A stretch of 46,900 nucleotides of DNA from Scenedesmus sp. ARA3 (taxonomy: Eukaryota; Chlorophyta; Chlorophyceae; Sphaeropleales; Scenedesmaceae), in assembly GCA_004335835.1 (NCBI GenBank), contig RWJK01000595.1, positions 1 to 46,900 of the forward strand, written 5' to 3'. This document shows, in pieces, positions 11,462 through 23,624 of this stretch. Each line of letters begins with the position of its first letter. The stretch's first letter is position 1. Made by a program: the position numbers and the translations under genes. The notes below the pieces were generated by a model. The model searched no databases. It saw nothing but the letters and a program-made list of their open reading frames with translations, and was not told the DNA's origin.

Positions 11462-14044
11462 CAGCCTTGAGAGGCAGTCCTGGACTAGCAGGCAGCACAT
11501 TTGCAAACATCCAGCTACAGATCTGCACATCAGGTTACTCTTCAACTGCCACCTTACCCGGCTGCTGCACCATCCGGCTACACCTGCACCTTGCAGCTGC
11601 CTGCTGCACTCTGGGGCATGTGCGCAGCACATAACAAAACAAGCATGTGCATGTGGGCCTGCAGCCCTCACCTCATGCGGGCCCTTGTCCACGAAGGCAA
11701 TCTTCTTCTTGGTGATGGGGTCGATGAAAGGGCTCACCGCCTGCAGCACACCACCATTCGACATCATTCAGCTCCATTCATCTGTGCATCTAGCAAGGTT
11801 CTGCCCCACATGCACACAGAAGCTACACATTTGCCACGCCCAGCCCTACAATTTGGTTGCAGCAGGAGCTGCAGCAGGACTTCCCAAAAGCAACCCAGCT
11901 GAGCCGCGACAACAAACGCACGCTGCCCCGCCGCGCACCTTCCAGGTCATGGAGAACAGCGTGGGCGCGTGGTAGCACACCGCCTGGCCCAGCCGCTCAG
12001 GGTAGTGGTTCTGCACACGTGCACAGCAGCAGCCATGTTACGACTGTCTGCATGATAACACAGCATGAAGTTCAACCCTGCTAGGCCATGCGCTTCATCA
12101 GGCACCCTCGCAAGCAACCACAGAGCCACATGCACGCGGCAAACGAGGCTTGTCAAACCGTCCATGGTGAATCAGCAGCAGACCGCCGCGCACCTGCAGC
12201 GTGTGCAGCACCGCCAGGCTGGTGCGGATGGCTGGCGCGTTGCGCATGCTGTAGCCCTCAAAGTCCAGCAGCCACGTCATCTTGCCCACGCCTGCAGCGC
12301 ATAACACCAAGACAACGCAGATGAGATGGCGCAGGAGCAGCAGGTGCAGCGGCACAGCCCAGGCTGGAAAGGCAACAGCACCTCAGCAGCACAAGCAAGG
12401 GTACATGGCAGGGTGCGCAGCAGCATGCCTGCTGGGTGCACAGCAAGCCCGTGCAGTGACACAAACTCTCGCTTAGGTTTGCACAGTATGTCGCACCATG
12501 CCGGCAACAAAAGTCCATGCTGGTCAGCCATGCAGCTGTAACATTTGCATGATACTCACGCTGCTCGTCAGCCAGCCGCGAGGCGTGCTCCAGGCAGTAG
12601 ATGAGGAACATGACCTGCTCCTTCTCGTCGCGCGTGTTCTGGTTCCTGCAGGGCGGGCAGCAGCAGGCGCTGCGCAATCAACACCACACCCATCTCTTGT
12701 CCTTGAACATGTAGCATGGCGCTGCCTGGCCTGCTGCATGCACGCTGCAGCACTGAGCTGCTGCAAACCGCCCCAGCAGTCGCAGCTAGCTGCAGCATGG
12801 AGGTGTGCTGTACTGCTGCAATTATGCTGCAACTCTGCTGCCGCACCTGGGTCTGAGCAATCATGCTGCAGCTATGCATTACCGGTTTGCTGCCGCACCT
12901 GGGGCGCATCATGACCACGGGCCGGCCCTCCTTGTCTGCGTGTGGCGACACGAAAGTCTTGCCTGTCTCCGCCTCCTTCTCCACCTGCGCCCACACAATC
13001 TCCTGCGGGCGCGTCTCCAGGCGCCTGCAGGACAGCGCCAGGCAGCAGCACAGGCAGCCACGCTTGCAGGAAGGCACTCGCACGCATGACTGGTGCACAT
13101 GGGGTGAGGTGGTGCTCGCAAGCTGCACGTTTCAATGAAGCAAGTGGAGCGCGTCCAAGAAGTACTGCCAGTCTGTGGCTTGATGCCAGCTTGGTGCTCT
13201 GGCGTTGAGGGTGACATGACAAGAGACTGTTGCTTGTTGTCAACCACGGCTGAGGTGTGCATGAACTTGCTGAATACTCAGCAGATGTTGACTGCTCTCA
13301 TCGCCTGCCTGGCCACCATGCTGCAGACGAGATGCCTAGGGCACTGCTGCTGACAAAGCTCTGACTTTCAGGCTCACTCACCACTGCAAAGTGCCGAGCA
13401 GCATCTTGTGTGCCTTGCTCAAGTCCCAGCTCCTGCAGAGCAGAGCAAGCACAAGTGCATGATCAGGTGATTGCACAACCAGCAGGGGCAGCCGACAGCT
13501 GCTGCTGCTAGCATCGCAGCTGTCTGATGTGTGCGCCGTGCACTCACCTGGCACGCAGGTAACGCACATATGTCCAGTCATTGCAAAACAGCCGCAGCTC
13601 TGGGTGCTTCTGTAATTGGCACAGCAGGGTGCAGTAGAGAAGGCAGCAGTGAAGCAGGTTTGAGGCAGTAGAATGGGGGCATGCCAAGGGTCAAGCAGCT
13701 GTGCCCAAGTCGTCCACCACAGCAAATGCGGCTGCTGTTAAGTGTTTGCGAGCACTGCCGCACGTAATAGCGGCTGCTAAGGACTCGAGCGCAGCGTGCC
13801 AAGTCCTGTACGTCCCGCCAATTGCATGCTGCAGCGGGGCAAGCCGGCGCCGCACGCTGTGAAAACCAGTAAGCTGATTCAATTCGGCACCGCTGTAGGC
13901 TTACTGAGCCGCTTTGAGGCACGGTGGCCCTGCCAAGTGGCCCCTATCATCCTCACGTCTCACCTGCACGACGTCCTGCACCAGGCCCTTCAGCTGGAGA
14001 GCCAGATCAAGCTGCTCTTCGCTAATGGGCTCGAATAGGTCCAT
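10948..14044 (-). CDS. CRAL-TRIO / Sec14-like lipid-binding protein
   Basis: Ten exons: 14044-13964, 13609-13548, 13432-13382, 13024-12899, 12645-12560, 12291-12194, 12010-11939, 11740-11672, 11410-11303 and 11088-10948, giving 297 aa in consistent phase from MDLFEPIS to a TGA. Residues about 30-65 match the CRAL-TRIO N-terminal helix region (YVRYLRARSWDLSKAHKML). About 85-215 form the lipid-binding lobe, including WLLDFEGYSM, the helix RTSLAVLHTLQNHYPERL, YHAPTLFSMTWKAVSPFID and a following KKIAFVDKG strand. Sec14-type proteins bind or exchange phosphatidylinositol and other lipids at membranes, mostly from the cytosol. No signal peptide or membrane segment is visible. The C-terminal 45 residues are Ser-rich and less conserved. 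One donor-side echo lies after exon 4. The start was chosen because it is the only in-frame Met in exon 1. Confidence 0.85.
11425..11460 (-). repeat. CTG run ahead of CRAL-TRIO exon 9 acceptor
   Basis: Twelve CAG units on the plus strand, CTG in the transcript, ending 15 bp before the acceptor at 11411-11413. Confidence 0.9.
12833..12865 (-). repeat. Exon-edge echo of CRAL-TRIO exon 4 (donor side)
   Basis: The junction at 12899 (end of exon 4 plus GTGCGGCAGCA donor) is repeated with a pseudo-donor at 12847, only 52 bp away. The exon side is short and carries small indels. Confidence 0.65.
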
Positions 14045-14930
14045 GTTCCTGGCGCTCAGCAGTACACACAAGCTGGGCGTGTGTTGGAGAGTGCCTCCCT
14101 TGCAGGGCGGGGCAGTTTCGTGAGTATGCTAGCTCACGACAAACGGAATCAATTGCATTTCACAGTAGTGGGCAGCAGCGGCGTTCTATGATCCTGCGGA
14201 GCCTGGGAACGGCACGTCATGACGAAACACTAACGACTACTGAGGAATTGGGGGATCAGGCCTGCCTTTTCCTCGACACGTGCGCAACCGCCTTCTGCAA
14301 CTTTAAGGTTGGCCCCAAGCACCTTGATGCAGCTGGATTCCAGTGTTGCAGGCCGTCCAGGGTTCCTCAATGGAGCTGCACCTGTGGTAATCACCTCGGC
14401 TCCTTGTCACGTGGAATCAGGTTACCAGATCATTGTCAAAAGGTGAATCCTGCTCAAGATTAGCAGTTGGCCATCAGCTGCATCAGGCCCAGCTGTTGAG
14501 GGGCTGCAGCCTCAACTCAGCATGCTGCAGCGCGTATGAAAGTCAGCAGGCCTTTCACTGGAAGCATTCAACCAAACATTTAGACCATTAACCCCAGCTG
14601 GCAACCAATCAGGCCTGTAGTTGGAATAGTCTTGTCGGCTTGCAGGCAGTGCATGCGTCAACAGCACTGCAAATCTTAGGTCCCGTTGGCCGCCGTAGCT
14701 GATCCGGTGGAGCGTGCGCCGCCAGGCGGAGCCCACAGCTGCGGCAGCTGCGCCGCCTGAGTCCCAGGCTGCACAGCAGACCTGCCAAACATGCCAGGCC
14801 CACCTCAACACCAAGGCTGGCCATGTTGGGGCCCCTGTGCCGCAGCGGCTGCATGGGCGTCATATACGTAAGGAGCGCTGCCACATGCATTGCTTGAAGG
14901 TGCGCAGCTGTGCATGGACCAGCGTGCTTC

Positions 14931-15308
14931 GGCATCCTGGCTTTGTCTAGAATTCGTCATTTTACATGTGTGGCAGAAGCCTTCCTGCCTTCTGCCGCCA
15001 AGCCTGCAGCCTGCGGCAGCCAAGCGGCCAAGCATGCAGGCTGCCAGTTCTGCCACATGCTGTCGTGCGTCAACTGTAGAAAAAAATAACTGTAGAAAAT
15101 GTGTTCAGCATTGCAGGGGGAGATGCACGCACGCACGGCAGCAGTGCACTTTGTGGATAGTCTTCGCAGGCACGCAAACAGAGTTAGCTGAGGACTCAAC
15201 ACAGTTTTTTGACTAGAGAATTGCTGCAAAACACTGCAACTCTGCTGCCGCAAAGTATTGCTTGACACATGGCATCCTGGCTTTGTCTAGAATTCGTCAT
15301 TTTACATG
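14931..15308. repeat. Segment flanked by perfect 38-bp direct repeats
   Basis: Positions 14931-14968 and 15271-15308 are identical over 38 bases (core CTTTGTCTAGAATTCGTCAT) and start 340 bp apart. The enclosed sequence opens with a hairpin: TGTGGCAGAA at 14969-14978 pairs with TTCTGCCACA at 15048-15057. This could be a recent tandem duplication, or a small non-autonomous element with long terminal direct repeats. No coding capacity is seen. Confidence 0.85.
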
Positions 15309-16359
15309 GATGCCGTCCACGGCAGGTTGCGCGCACCACACTGCATGACCAGCGCGGCTGTGCTTGCCAAGCAGACTGCACATTGCGTGATGATGCAACA
15401 GCTTGATGCAGCACACAAACAGTCGTTCAAGCGGATTCCTGGCCTGCAAGGAATAGAGTGTACGAGCAAGGGTGCGCAACTGCTGATTTGGCAGGCGTCA
15501 GGGACAGGCGCATCTGTGGCAGCAGCAAACGTGCTGATGAGCTCCACAGCGGGCCGTGTTCAAATGAGGTGGGTGCAGCTATAAGCATTGAGCAAGTGTG
15601 CTTAGTATGCCGTCGCATCTTGCTTCCACTTGGTGTACAGGACCCGTGTATAAGTCGCATGTTTTGACTATGCAGGTGCCTGGCTGGGTGGTGGCATGAA
15701 AGCTGCCTGGGTGGGATTACTAGTACAGGGACAGTACCTCAAGTTCCTTTGGTGATAGCAGCACCATATAACGCTCTGAATGTGTCTCTTCGCCAGGCAA
15801 ACATCATACACCACTTAGGCTCGTGCGAGGAGCTGTGGACAACTGGCAGTGCAAGCACCCGCGCTGCTCACCCGCCAGACCTCTTGTGCTCCCTGGCCGT
15901 CTGCGCACTGCAACACTGGCTGCCCTGTGTCTTCCTGGTATTTGTGTCAATTGCATTACGCCAGCGATGATATGCCACTGTGGCTTGGACACCAGCTGCC
16001 AGTTTCACCGTGCCTGATGCAACGGCAACTGAGACAATGGCTGCAGGAGCCATGAGCACAGCGGTGACAAAACAAAGCAATCTGGTACGTTATGTCGCGA
16101 GACAGACCCTTACGTTAAATTCGAACATCTCTGGGCACTGTGCTGGAGGGTGCCTGGCACTGCCAGCCAGGTGATGCAGTAGTGTCACAGCTCACAGCAC
16201 ATGCTCCGTTGGTGCCCGTCTTAAACTTATACAATGTGAGTTATATCAATACATATGATGGTTCGGACCGAAGGGACCTCAATTCGCTGCTCTGTCATGG
16301 CATGTGCAGGTTTCAACGGGGCGAGCTGCTCACAAAAGCGGTGAGCGGCCCCGGATTCG

Positions 16360-16374
16360 CCCTCTTTCTTCCTA
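16360..16374 (+). promoter_or_regulatory. Pyrimidine tract upstream of eS21 start
   Basis: A 15-base all-pyrimidine tract except its last base (core CCCTCTTTCTTCCT) ends 16 bp before the ATG. Such tracts often mark transcription start regions of ribosomal protein genes; here this is only suggestive. Confidence 0.3.
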
Positions 16375-16390
16375 CGAAAGGTCAGCAACC

Positions 16391-17966
16391 ATGAAGAACG
16401 ACGAGGGCGAGGTTGTGGACCTGTACATCCCGCGCAAGTGGTGAGCTGCAGCATGAACACTCGGCCAAATAGTCGGAATCGACTTTGATTGATTAGTTTT
16501 GAAGCTTAGTACACTGGTGCCTCCATCAAGAAGCTCTGTCACACAGGCAGCCACGACCCATGCTTGCGGCGGTGCTGCTGCGCTGTGTTGCTTTTCCTCT
16601 CACGCACTCCGCTGTGTTTCACCTGCATGCAGCGCGTGGACAAACAAGCTGATCACAGCTAAGGACCATGCCAGCGTCCAGGTGAACATTGGCCACCTGA
16701 ACGAGGAGGGTGTGTACAGCAACCAGTTCACCACCTTCGCTCTGGCAGGCAGGGTTCGCGCTCAGGTGAGAACTCACAGAGGCCTTGGTGGCGCCTGGCA
16801 GCCGGGCTGGCTGGCTGGAAGCAGTGGGAAGGGACAGCAGCATCTGCAGCAGCAGCGTCGGCAGCAGCAGCAGCAGGATTGGACATAGCAGGCAGGGTGG
16901 AAGCGATGCTGATGGACATGTGATACATCACAGCAATCGCCGCCACAAGCAAGCCGCAACAGCAGCCCACCTGTCAGCGTGCAGCAGCATGGGGCAGGCT
17001 ATGCGTCAGGCCCAGTCACAGCAAACACAAAGCACCAAATGCAGCTCTCACTTGGCTGGATAGGGTCTTCGCTAATATGGATGAACACATTTCTGGGCAT
17101 TTAGGCCTTCGTGCTAGCTGCTTCCTGCTTCTATATCTGGTCAGTGCAGCTCGAAACTGCTTGGTAGCAGTCACTGCTTGAGTGCAGCTGATGCCACAGT
17201 GGGAAGCAGGCATGCAGCTGTGCACTGTGCATCAACAAGCATGCAATGCTGCTATACACTTTCGCATTTAACAGATTATGCAAGCAGGCTACGATGCAGC
17301 AATGATAACAGCAGTGTACAAGCAGCAGCAGGAGCAGCAGCAGCCATCATCATCAGCAGCACCAACAACAGCAGCAGCAGCAGCAGCAGCGCCAGCAGCG
17401 ACTGTGGCAGTCATATGAATAGACACAGTGTACGTGGCACCTGCACAGTGCTACATCCGCTTTAAGACCACAGCCCATGCTTTGAGCAGCGTGTGCAGCA
17501 GTATGGGATGGTGTCTTTGCTGTGCGACAGCTCCTTGTAGCAGCAGCTTGCTAGAGCACTCGTCATCACTACACTGGCAGGCTGTGGCGCAAAGTCAGCC
17601 CAGTTGTGCGACAGCATGCCATAACTGTGCAGATATAGGGGCGCTGTAAGTCTTGCAGGCCTAGCAACTCTGCTGCAGTTGGTCGCCGGGTGCGGGGACT
17701 GCGGTATATGGCCAGCAGCCATGCAGCGCATTGCTGGAGTGTGCCAGCGATCATTGCCTCCAAAGTCCACTTTACAGCTGCAGCGCAGCAGGCACGCCTT
17801 TGGAGTCTGAATCCAAACAGAGCTAGACTGTTGTATGCGGCATGGGTGCAGTGCGCTGACCGTGTGCTGTCCGCTGCTGCTGCTGCTGCTGCTGCTGCAG
17901 GGTGAGGGTGACTCCGCCCTGGACATCATGTGGAGGAAGAAGATGGCTGACGGCAGCGCCCAGTAA
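16391..17966 (+). CDS. RPS21: 40S ribosomal protein eS21
   Basis: Three exons, 16391-16440, 16633-16765 and 17901-17966, join in phase to 82 aa ending in TAA; human RPS21 has 83. The start [16 protein letters not shown] matches the conserved eS21 N-terminus, and [15 protein letters not shown] matches the conserved core. eS21 is a small-subunit protein that acts late in 40S maturation and sits near uS2 on the solvent side. Intron 1 splits a Cys codon (TG|C). Intron 2 is 1,135 bp, far longer than the coding sequence. It carries CAG runs near its 5' end (16840-16875) and in its middle (17320-17400), and a CTG run against the acceptor (17873-17900). A TGTAA motif follows at 18090. Confidence 0.95.
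17873..17900 (+). repeat. CTG run forming the eS21 exon 3 acceptor
   Basis: An uninterrupted CTG run ends directly in CTGCAG, so the repeat itself takes the place of a pyrimidine tract and supplies the acceptor AG. Confidence 0.9.
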
Positions 17967-18089
17967 GCCAGCCACGGCAGCGGCAGCAATGCGCTGCACA
18001 CACAGCTGACACAGCTGCGCTGCCCCCCTGGGGAGCAGCAGACGCTTGCGGGCTTGCAGCGTGCAGGCAGGCCTTTTGCGTGCAGCTGG

Positions 18090-18094
18090 TGTAA
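18090..18094 (+). terminator. Candidate poly(A) signal TGTAA for eS21
   Basis: TGTAA, the usual green-algal polyadenylation signal, lies 124 bp after the stop codon. Confidence 0.5.
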
Positions 18095-19260
18095 CTGTCA
18101 CAGGAGGACTCCGTCTGGTCGTGTTTGGCGATGGGGGTCAGGGCACACTGGGTTTGGGCTCGCAGGGATGGGGCACAGTGCGTGGCATTGTCCAGAGTGT
18201 CTCATAGCAACTGATAGCCTCGCAACTGTCCTGATTTTTGCGATGAGGTCAAAATTACAGATGAGTAAGCGCCGTTTGACATCACGTGCAGCAGCTGCAA
18301 ACATCAAGCAGCCTCAACAGCCAGCAGCTTGGGGTGACAGCACCTCTGTGCAGATCCAGTCTGCCAATCAAGGTGCTGTGAGCGCTGCAGCTGAGAAAGC
18401 TATCATGCGCACCTGTCGACACTGCATTTGCAGTGCACTTGCAAGTGGCACATTACTCTGCATTTACCTTGCTTCTTCAAAATTAGGAACCGTATCATCG
18501 TCCTTTGACATTGCTGTAAGTACGCAAAGCATGTAAAGCAGCACCACCTCCTGCCTCTTGGCATGGCAATGCTGCCCACTTGCCCAAAGTTGGCTCGCCC
18601 TGCCGCAAGCGGACCGTCCAGTTGTCAGGATCACCGCTGGCACCGTCATCACCGTTCAAACCCCACACAATGAGAATCAACTCGAGCAATTTCTTCTGTA
18701 TGCTTCAAGCAGCACTACCGCCAACTGGCTTGCGGGTGATCATGGGGTACCGTGCCCTCTCTGTGACAGAGACGCAGGAACGTGTGCGCTGCCGGCGGTC
18801 CAGTGGAGCCACATCAGCAGCCTGTTGGGCCAAGCCCAACGTTTTGGTGGTGGGGTAACAGTAACCTTGAAGGCACAATTGACTGTTAAAGCAGCAATAG
18901 AGCCCAGCCTGGAGCAAGTGGCAGCGCCAGGCCGCTGGTCACCAGCCTGGACTGTGTGGAGTTTCGAACAAGTTGCTGGTGGACTGCAGTTCGGGTGCAG
19001 GTGACCCATAGAACAACTGTTGGGATGCAGTACACCTTTGACATACATACCATAGCCTTATAACAGTGATTTTTCAATTTCTGCGCCTGCCGTGGCCAAC
19101 GCAAAAGGCAACGAAGACGGATCTAAGAGACCAATGAGCAGACTTCCGGGTGGGTGATCTTGCATCACAGCTGCATACATATTGTAAGATGGTTGAATTC
19201 ATCGACGTAAGTTACGGGGATGAGATCGGCACACACAGGTGAGTAACCCACGAAGTTGGC

Positions 19261-19290
19261 CCAATATTGGGCACCTATTTAAAATATAAA
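19261..19290 (+). promoter_or_regulatory. Possible CCAAT/TATA promoter of the carboxypeptidase gene
   Basis: A palindromic CCAATATTGG (CCAAT box on both strands) at 19261-19270 is followed 6 bp later by ATTTAAAATATAAA at 19277-19290, in otherwise GC-rich DNA, about 320 bp before the ATG. Confidence 0.35.
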
Positions 19291-19608
19291 TCATTAAGCG
19301 CCGAACTTATTACTGTCAAACGTTTCATCATGCGCTTTTGACGGCATTCCGGCCGTTCCTGAGAAGTGCCAATGAACAACAAGCCGAGGTGAGGAGGGTG
19401 ATTAAGGCCGCTCCGCTCCGACCAGGACCTCACACCAGTCGTCAAGGCGCAAAACAAAGTTCTTCGACACGTATGTGAACATAATATAGACGCTAGCCTG
19501 TCCACGCGTATCGTGACCATTGGCTGCATCGGCAGTAAAGTATCGCACGGCAACCGATCTTCCGCCAAAACACATTGAAAGCGCTTTTTCACAACGTGTG
19601 TGTCTCTT

Positions 19609-21592
19609 ATGGGGCACCAGCGGGGCCTGGTGCTGGCCCTGTGCGTGTTGGTCATGCTGGCAGCCCACGCGCACGCTCAAGGAAGCTCGTCGCAGAATGA
19701 AAACGCACAGTATTTGACCGGATATCCTATAGGACCGCTTTATCACTCGTCTGATGATATCCTGGCGCGACTCAACATGCTGGCCAAGGGCGCACAGTGG
19801 CCTGCTGTCAGGTTGGTCCAGTAGGGATGTGGAAGTGCTTTCTGACCGGGCAGTGTTCACCTGGTGTGTTCATTTCTACATGTTTGCCTCGCATGCTACT
19901 ATTCAACGGTGGCATGCACAGCTGCAGCGGCAGCAGCAACAGCAGCAGGGGCCTCTGCTGCTGAGGGGCCTGCTGCTAGAAGCAGCACTCTGGCAGGGGT
20001 ACCCATCTGTGTCACTGCTCGGGTGACACCCCACACAGCGGCAACCCAAGCTGTGCCATGTACATAGTAGCAACGCATGCAATGCGCAAACCTGCCACAT
20101 CCCCCAAGCACAAATATAGTATCGCCTATGGCCTGGACCTTTTTCCATCAGCACCTGCCGCTGCAACTCCCGCCGCATGTGTCTGTGTGCTGTGCTTGCA
20201 GCCTGGTGTCTATACCTGACACGCTCACCAGCAGCAGCCACAGCATGTACCGCATCTTGAACCCGCGGCGAAGCCCGCCCACCGCGCAGCAGCTGCAGGC
20301 CATGCCAACCGTGTTCATCATCTGCAACCAGCACGCGCGAGAGGTGCGGCGCCAGGCTGCGGCAATGCTGTGTACCAGTGTATGGCAACTTGCAGCAGAA
20401 CTCAGTCGTGTGGTTAGCTGCTAGTAGACGTCCAAAAGGCACATGGCATGCGGCGGCAGCAGCAGCTCTGCAAGCCTCATGTTGAGGGATAGGCTGAGAC
20501 ACATAGCAGCACTGCTTAAAGCCTTGTGCATCTGCTGCTGCTGCTGCTGCTGCTGCTGCAGGTCATCACAGCTGAGCTGTGCTTCTGGCTGGTGCGGCTG
20601 CTGTCAGGCGACTCACGCAGCCTGCTGGAGTGGCCCGAATTCAGGGCAGCGCTGGGCGCGGCGCGGCGCGTGCGCGGCGTCAACTCGAACGTGGCGCTGC
20701 TGCGGCAGTGGACGCAGAACTTGACCAGCAGGGTCAAGGTGGAGGTGAGGGCCGCGGCAACAGCAGCAGCAGCAGCAGCAGCACATGCGTTCCGCAGCTG
20801 TTGGGCTGAGCAGCAGCAGCAGCAGCAGCAAGGTTGCGGTGCTGTTGTGGCTGCGCTGCACTGGCGCTGTTCTCTGTCAAGCAGTTGATAGTGTGTAAGC
20901 AGCCTTGACGCATGTATGCAGCAAGGGCAGCAGCAGCAGCCAAAGTGCACTTGATTGCCATCACGGCTGAGTGTACAGATGACGGCATGGCTGACTGCTG
21001 CTGCTGCCGCTGCTGTTGCAGGTGGTGCCTATTGTGAACATTGATGGGCGCAAGCTGATAGAGCAGCAGGGCGACTACAACTTGCGAAAAAACCCCTACG
21101 GCGTCGACCTCAACAGGAACTGGTGAGCAGCAGCAGCAGCAGCAGCAGCAGCTGTGCAGCCAAGCCAACAACGGCAGCAGCAGCAGCAAGTGACACAGCT
21201 GCGCAGACACCAGCATGCATGGCATCTGCAGCAAGAGCAGCAGTGTTGGCAGCGGCATGTGCCAACTAGCCGGCATTCAGCCGTGGGTGGGTCAACTTTT
21301 CACAGCTTTGTCTTGGCTTTCAGCGCTGCTTGCTGCAGTGGACGCTGACTGGCTGCCTTTTGTCACGCTTGTGTGCTGCAGGCGCGTCAACCGCGCGGCC
21401 CCCAACTCTGGTGCTGATGAGCTCGACCCAAGCAGCGAGGTGTATGCCGGGACAGGGCCCCTGACGTGAGTGCGAAGCAGTGCAGTACAACAACACAATA
21501 CATTGCATATGGCAAGACCTGTACAGCGTATTCAGCAGTGTGCCTGCAGGCTGCTGCACACCCTTTGGACACCAGTAATCATGTCCCCTAAG

Positions 21593-21632
<40 letters not shown>

Positions 21633-22999
21633 GCCCGCAGTGAGTGGGAGACGCGCAGCCTGTTCTCCTACATGCAGAACCAGCTGAGCCAGCCCACGGG
21701 GCGTGGCCTGTTCATGGACATACACTCAGGCATGTGGGCCCTCATGAGCCCATGGTGAGCGCGCTGCCGCTGCGTCTGTTACAAACGTGTTATTTTGTTA
21801 TTGTGATTCGCAGCAGCACTGCACCATCACATGCAGTGGCTGCCTTGTTGATGTACTACGCGCCTGCTGCTGCTGCATTACTGTGTGCTGAGTACAACTA
21901 TGCATTAACTCTGAATATTACAAAATTCATTGCGCCTGCCCCGCAGGTCCGGCAAGTTTGACATGAGTGACATTCCCTGGCCAGACATCGCCGCATCCCA
22001 AAGCCTGCTGGACGCGATGCAGCCGCCGCTGCGGGACTGCCAGGGCCGCGGCATTGCTGCAGGGCCCGGGGCCGGCCTGCTGTACAGGGCGTACGGCAGC
22101 GCAGACGACACTGCGGGCCAGCTCAAGTTCAGGCAGGCGCTGACTGCTGAGGTGTATGGGCCCATCGGAGATGACCCGTATGTGGTTGATAGCGGTGAGT
22201 GCGCTCAGGGTGGTGTATGTTGGTATAATGGCGGTGGTGGCTACCGATGTGTGCATTGCGGTCAGGAATTATCCCGTTGCTTCATGCATGTCTGTTTGCC
22301 AGAAGCGGCAGCCTCAGGACTGTCATAGCACATAACACTAGCCTGCACCAAAAGCCAGCCAGCATGCAATGAAATGCTTTTGCTTGCCGCCCAGCTCGTC
22401 GGCTGTGTGTGATGCGCCTGCCTTACACCACCCTGGAAACACACCATTAACCCCTGCCCCTTCTGCTGCTGCTGCCTGCTGCTGCTGCTGCTGTTGCTGC
22501 TGCGCCCGCAGGCTGGTCTTACGAGTGCCCGAACCTCCGCCTCTTCCGCTCCAGCTGCAGCGACGACGCCGCAAAGTCCGGCGCACCCTGCGGCGATGTG
22601 GCCTGCAAGAACAAGGAGGGCACACCTATGCTCCCCATGCCCTACATGCGCGCAAAGTCACTGGCTGCCTTCAAAGCAGCTGAGGCAGACAACGCTACAG
22701 CAGGCGGAGATGTGGCCAGCACAGCGCAGGTGTCTGGCGCGGGGCCGAACATCGACCCTTGCCCGGTGCCGCAGCCCTCGCAGGCACCCCTGAACACTGC
22801 GGATGACCCGTTCATGCGGTACATGGACACAGGCGACTTTGCCACGTTCACGTACTTCAACCCCGTGAATGCGGGGCAGTACCGCGACGCGGTGTCACGC
22901 TGGTGCGTGGGCATGCTGCTCGCGATCGAAAACTTTGCGACGCGGCCACAGCAGCAGGCAACTGTAGCAGGCGGCAGCGGCAATGTGGCGACCCCGTGA
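19609..22999 (+). CDS. Secreted M14-family zinc carboxypeptidase
   Basis: Eight exons: 19609-19811, 20202-20343, 20562-20744, 21022-21122, 21382-21465, 21641-21754, 21947-22194 and 22512-22999, giving 520 aa in phase. Residues 1-23 are a signal peptide (GLVLALCVLVMLAAHAHAQ). The M14 signature is complete: zinc ligands His112 and Glu115 in NQHARE, third ligand His266 in MDIHSG, substrate-binding DLNRNW at 205-210, and Glu344 in LTAEVYG at the position of the catalytic Glu (CPA Glu270). These enzymes remove C-terminal amino acids from peptides; a secreted or endomembrane location is inferred. About 175 residues follow the catalytic Glu, with several cysteines and no family I recognise. GTG at 19600 is in frame, but ATG 19609 starts directly at the signal peptide. 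No echoes were seen in this gene. Confidence 0.9.
20532..20561 (+). repeat. CTG run forming the acceptor of carboxypeptidase exon 3
   Basis: Nine CTG units run straight into the CAG acceptor. Confidence 0.9.
21595..21630 (+). repeat. CTG run before carboxypeptidase exon 6
   Basis: Twelve CTG units end 10 bp before the acceptor at 21640. Confidence 0.9.
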
Positions 23000-23041
23000 G
23001 GCGCTGCAGCAGTGCTGCTTGTTTCAATCGCCTCTTGGGCG

Positions 23042-23046
23042 TGTAA
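23042..23046 (+). terminator. Candidate poly(A) signal TGTAA for the carboxypeptidase
   Basis: TGTAA lies 43 bp after the stop. Further copies at about 23169 and 23816 would give a longer 3' UTR. Confidence 0.4.
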
Positions 23047-23624
23047 CAGATGTGAGAAAAAGGCTTAGAAATAGGCAGTAGCACCTGGGGGTGGTAGGTT
23101 TCTTAGTGTTGTGCAATGTGTTGTTCGAGGATAGTGCAGCATGCTGGTGCAGCATGCATCGTAGTTTGTGTAATACTGCCCTGGTAGCGGCAGTGCTGCT
23201 GGCACTTGCATGAGGAGTGTGGCTGCATCATGTTGCGCGTGACAGCATCTGCTGTTGAAGCACGTCTGCTTGGTGCAGTAGTTGCGGTGACAGCATTTCA
23301 TTCTTGCTGATGATTGCGCAGCCTGCACTAGAGTGTGTGAGACAGCAGCGGCGGCGGCAGCGGCAGCGGCAGCGACATCTGTCTTGAACTTTATCAGCCT
23401 GGGGCCCTGGAGACCCTGACTCGTGTATCTACCTGCCGAGCCGGCAGCAGCAGGTACTGCTTGGGCTGTCGTGTACGGTTGTGTTGATGATTCAAGTTGA
23501 CTCCTGCTAGGGTAGAAAATGAACCAGACCGTGTGCTGAGCCGCTGCTTGCGCAGCATGTGTCGTCGCTGGGCGCGCCATGCGTGCATGCCTCACTGACT
23601 CACCGACCTTTCTTCCCTGCATGC

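Larger units (their letters stand above)
14045..16390. other. Intergenic region between divergent CRAL-TRIO and eS21 genes
   Basis: No convincing coding sequence. It must hold both promoters. It also contains a perfect 38-bp direct repeat (see 14931-15308) and an inverted repeat. A pyrimidine-rich tract lies just before the eS21 start. Confidence 0.6.
17967..19608. other. Intergenic region between eS21 and the carboxypeptidase
   Basis: No gene recognised. The part after about 19050 is AT-richer and contains promoter-like motifs for the downstream gene. Confidence 0.6.

Noticed and set aside
14188..14463. Small 91-codon open frame between CRAL-TRIO and eS21
   Set aside because: No recognisable motif and no splice or promoter support; a frame of this length is expected by chance.
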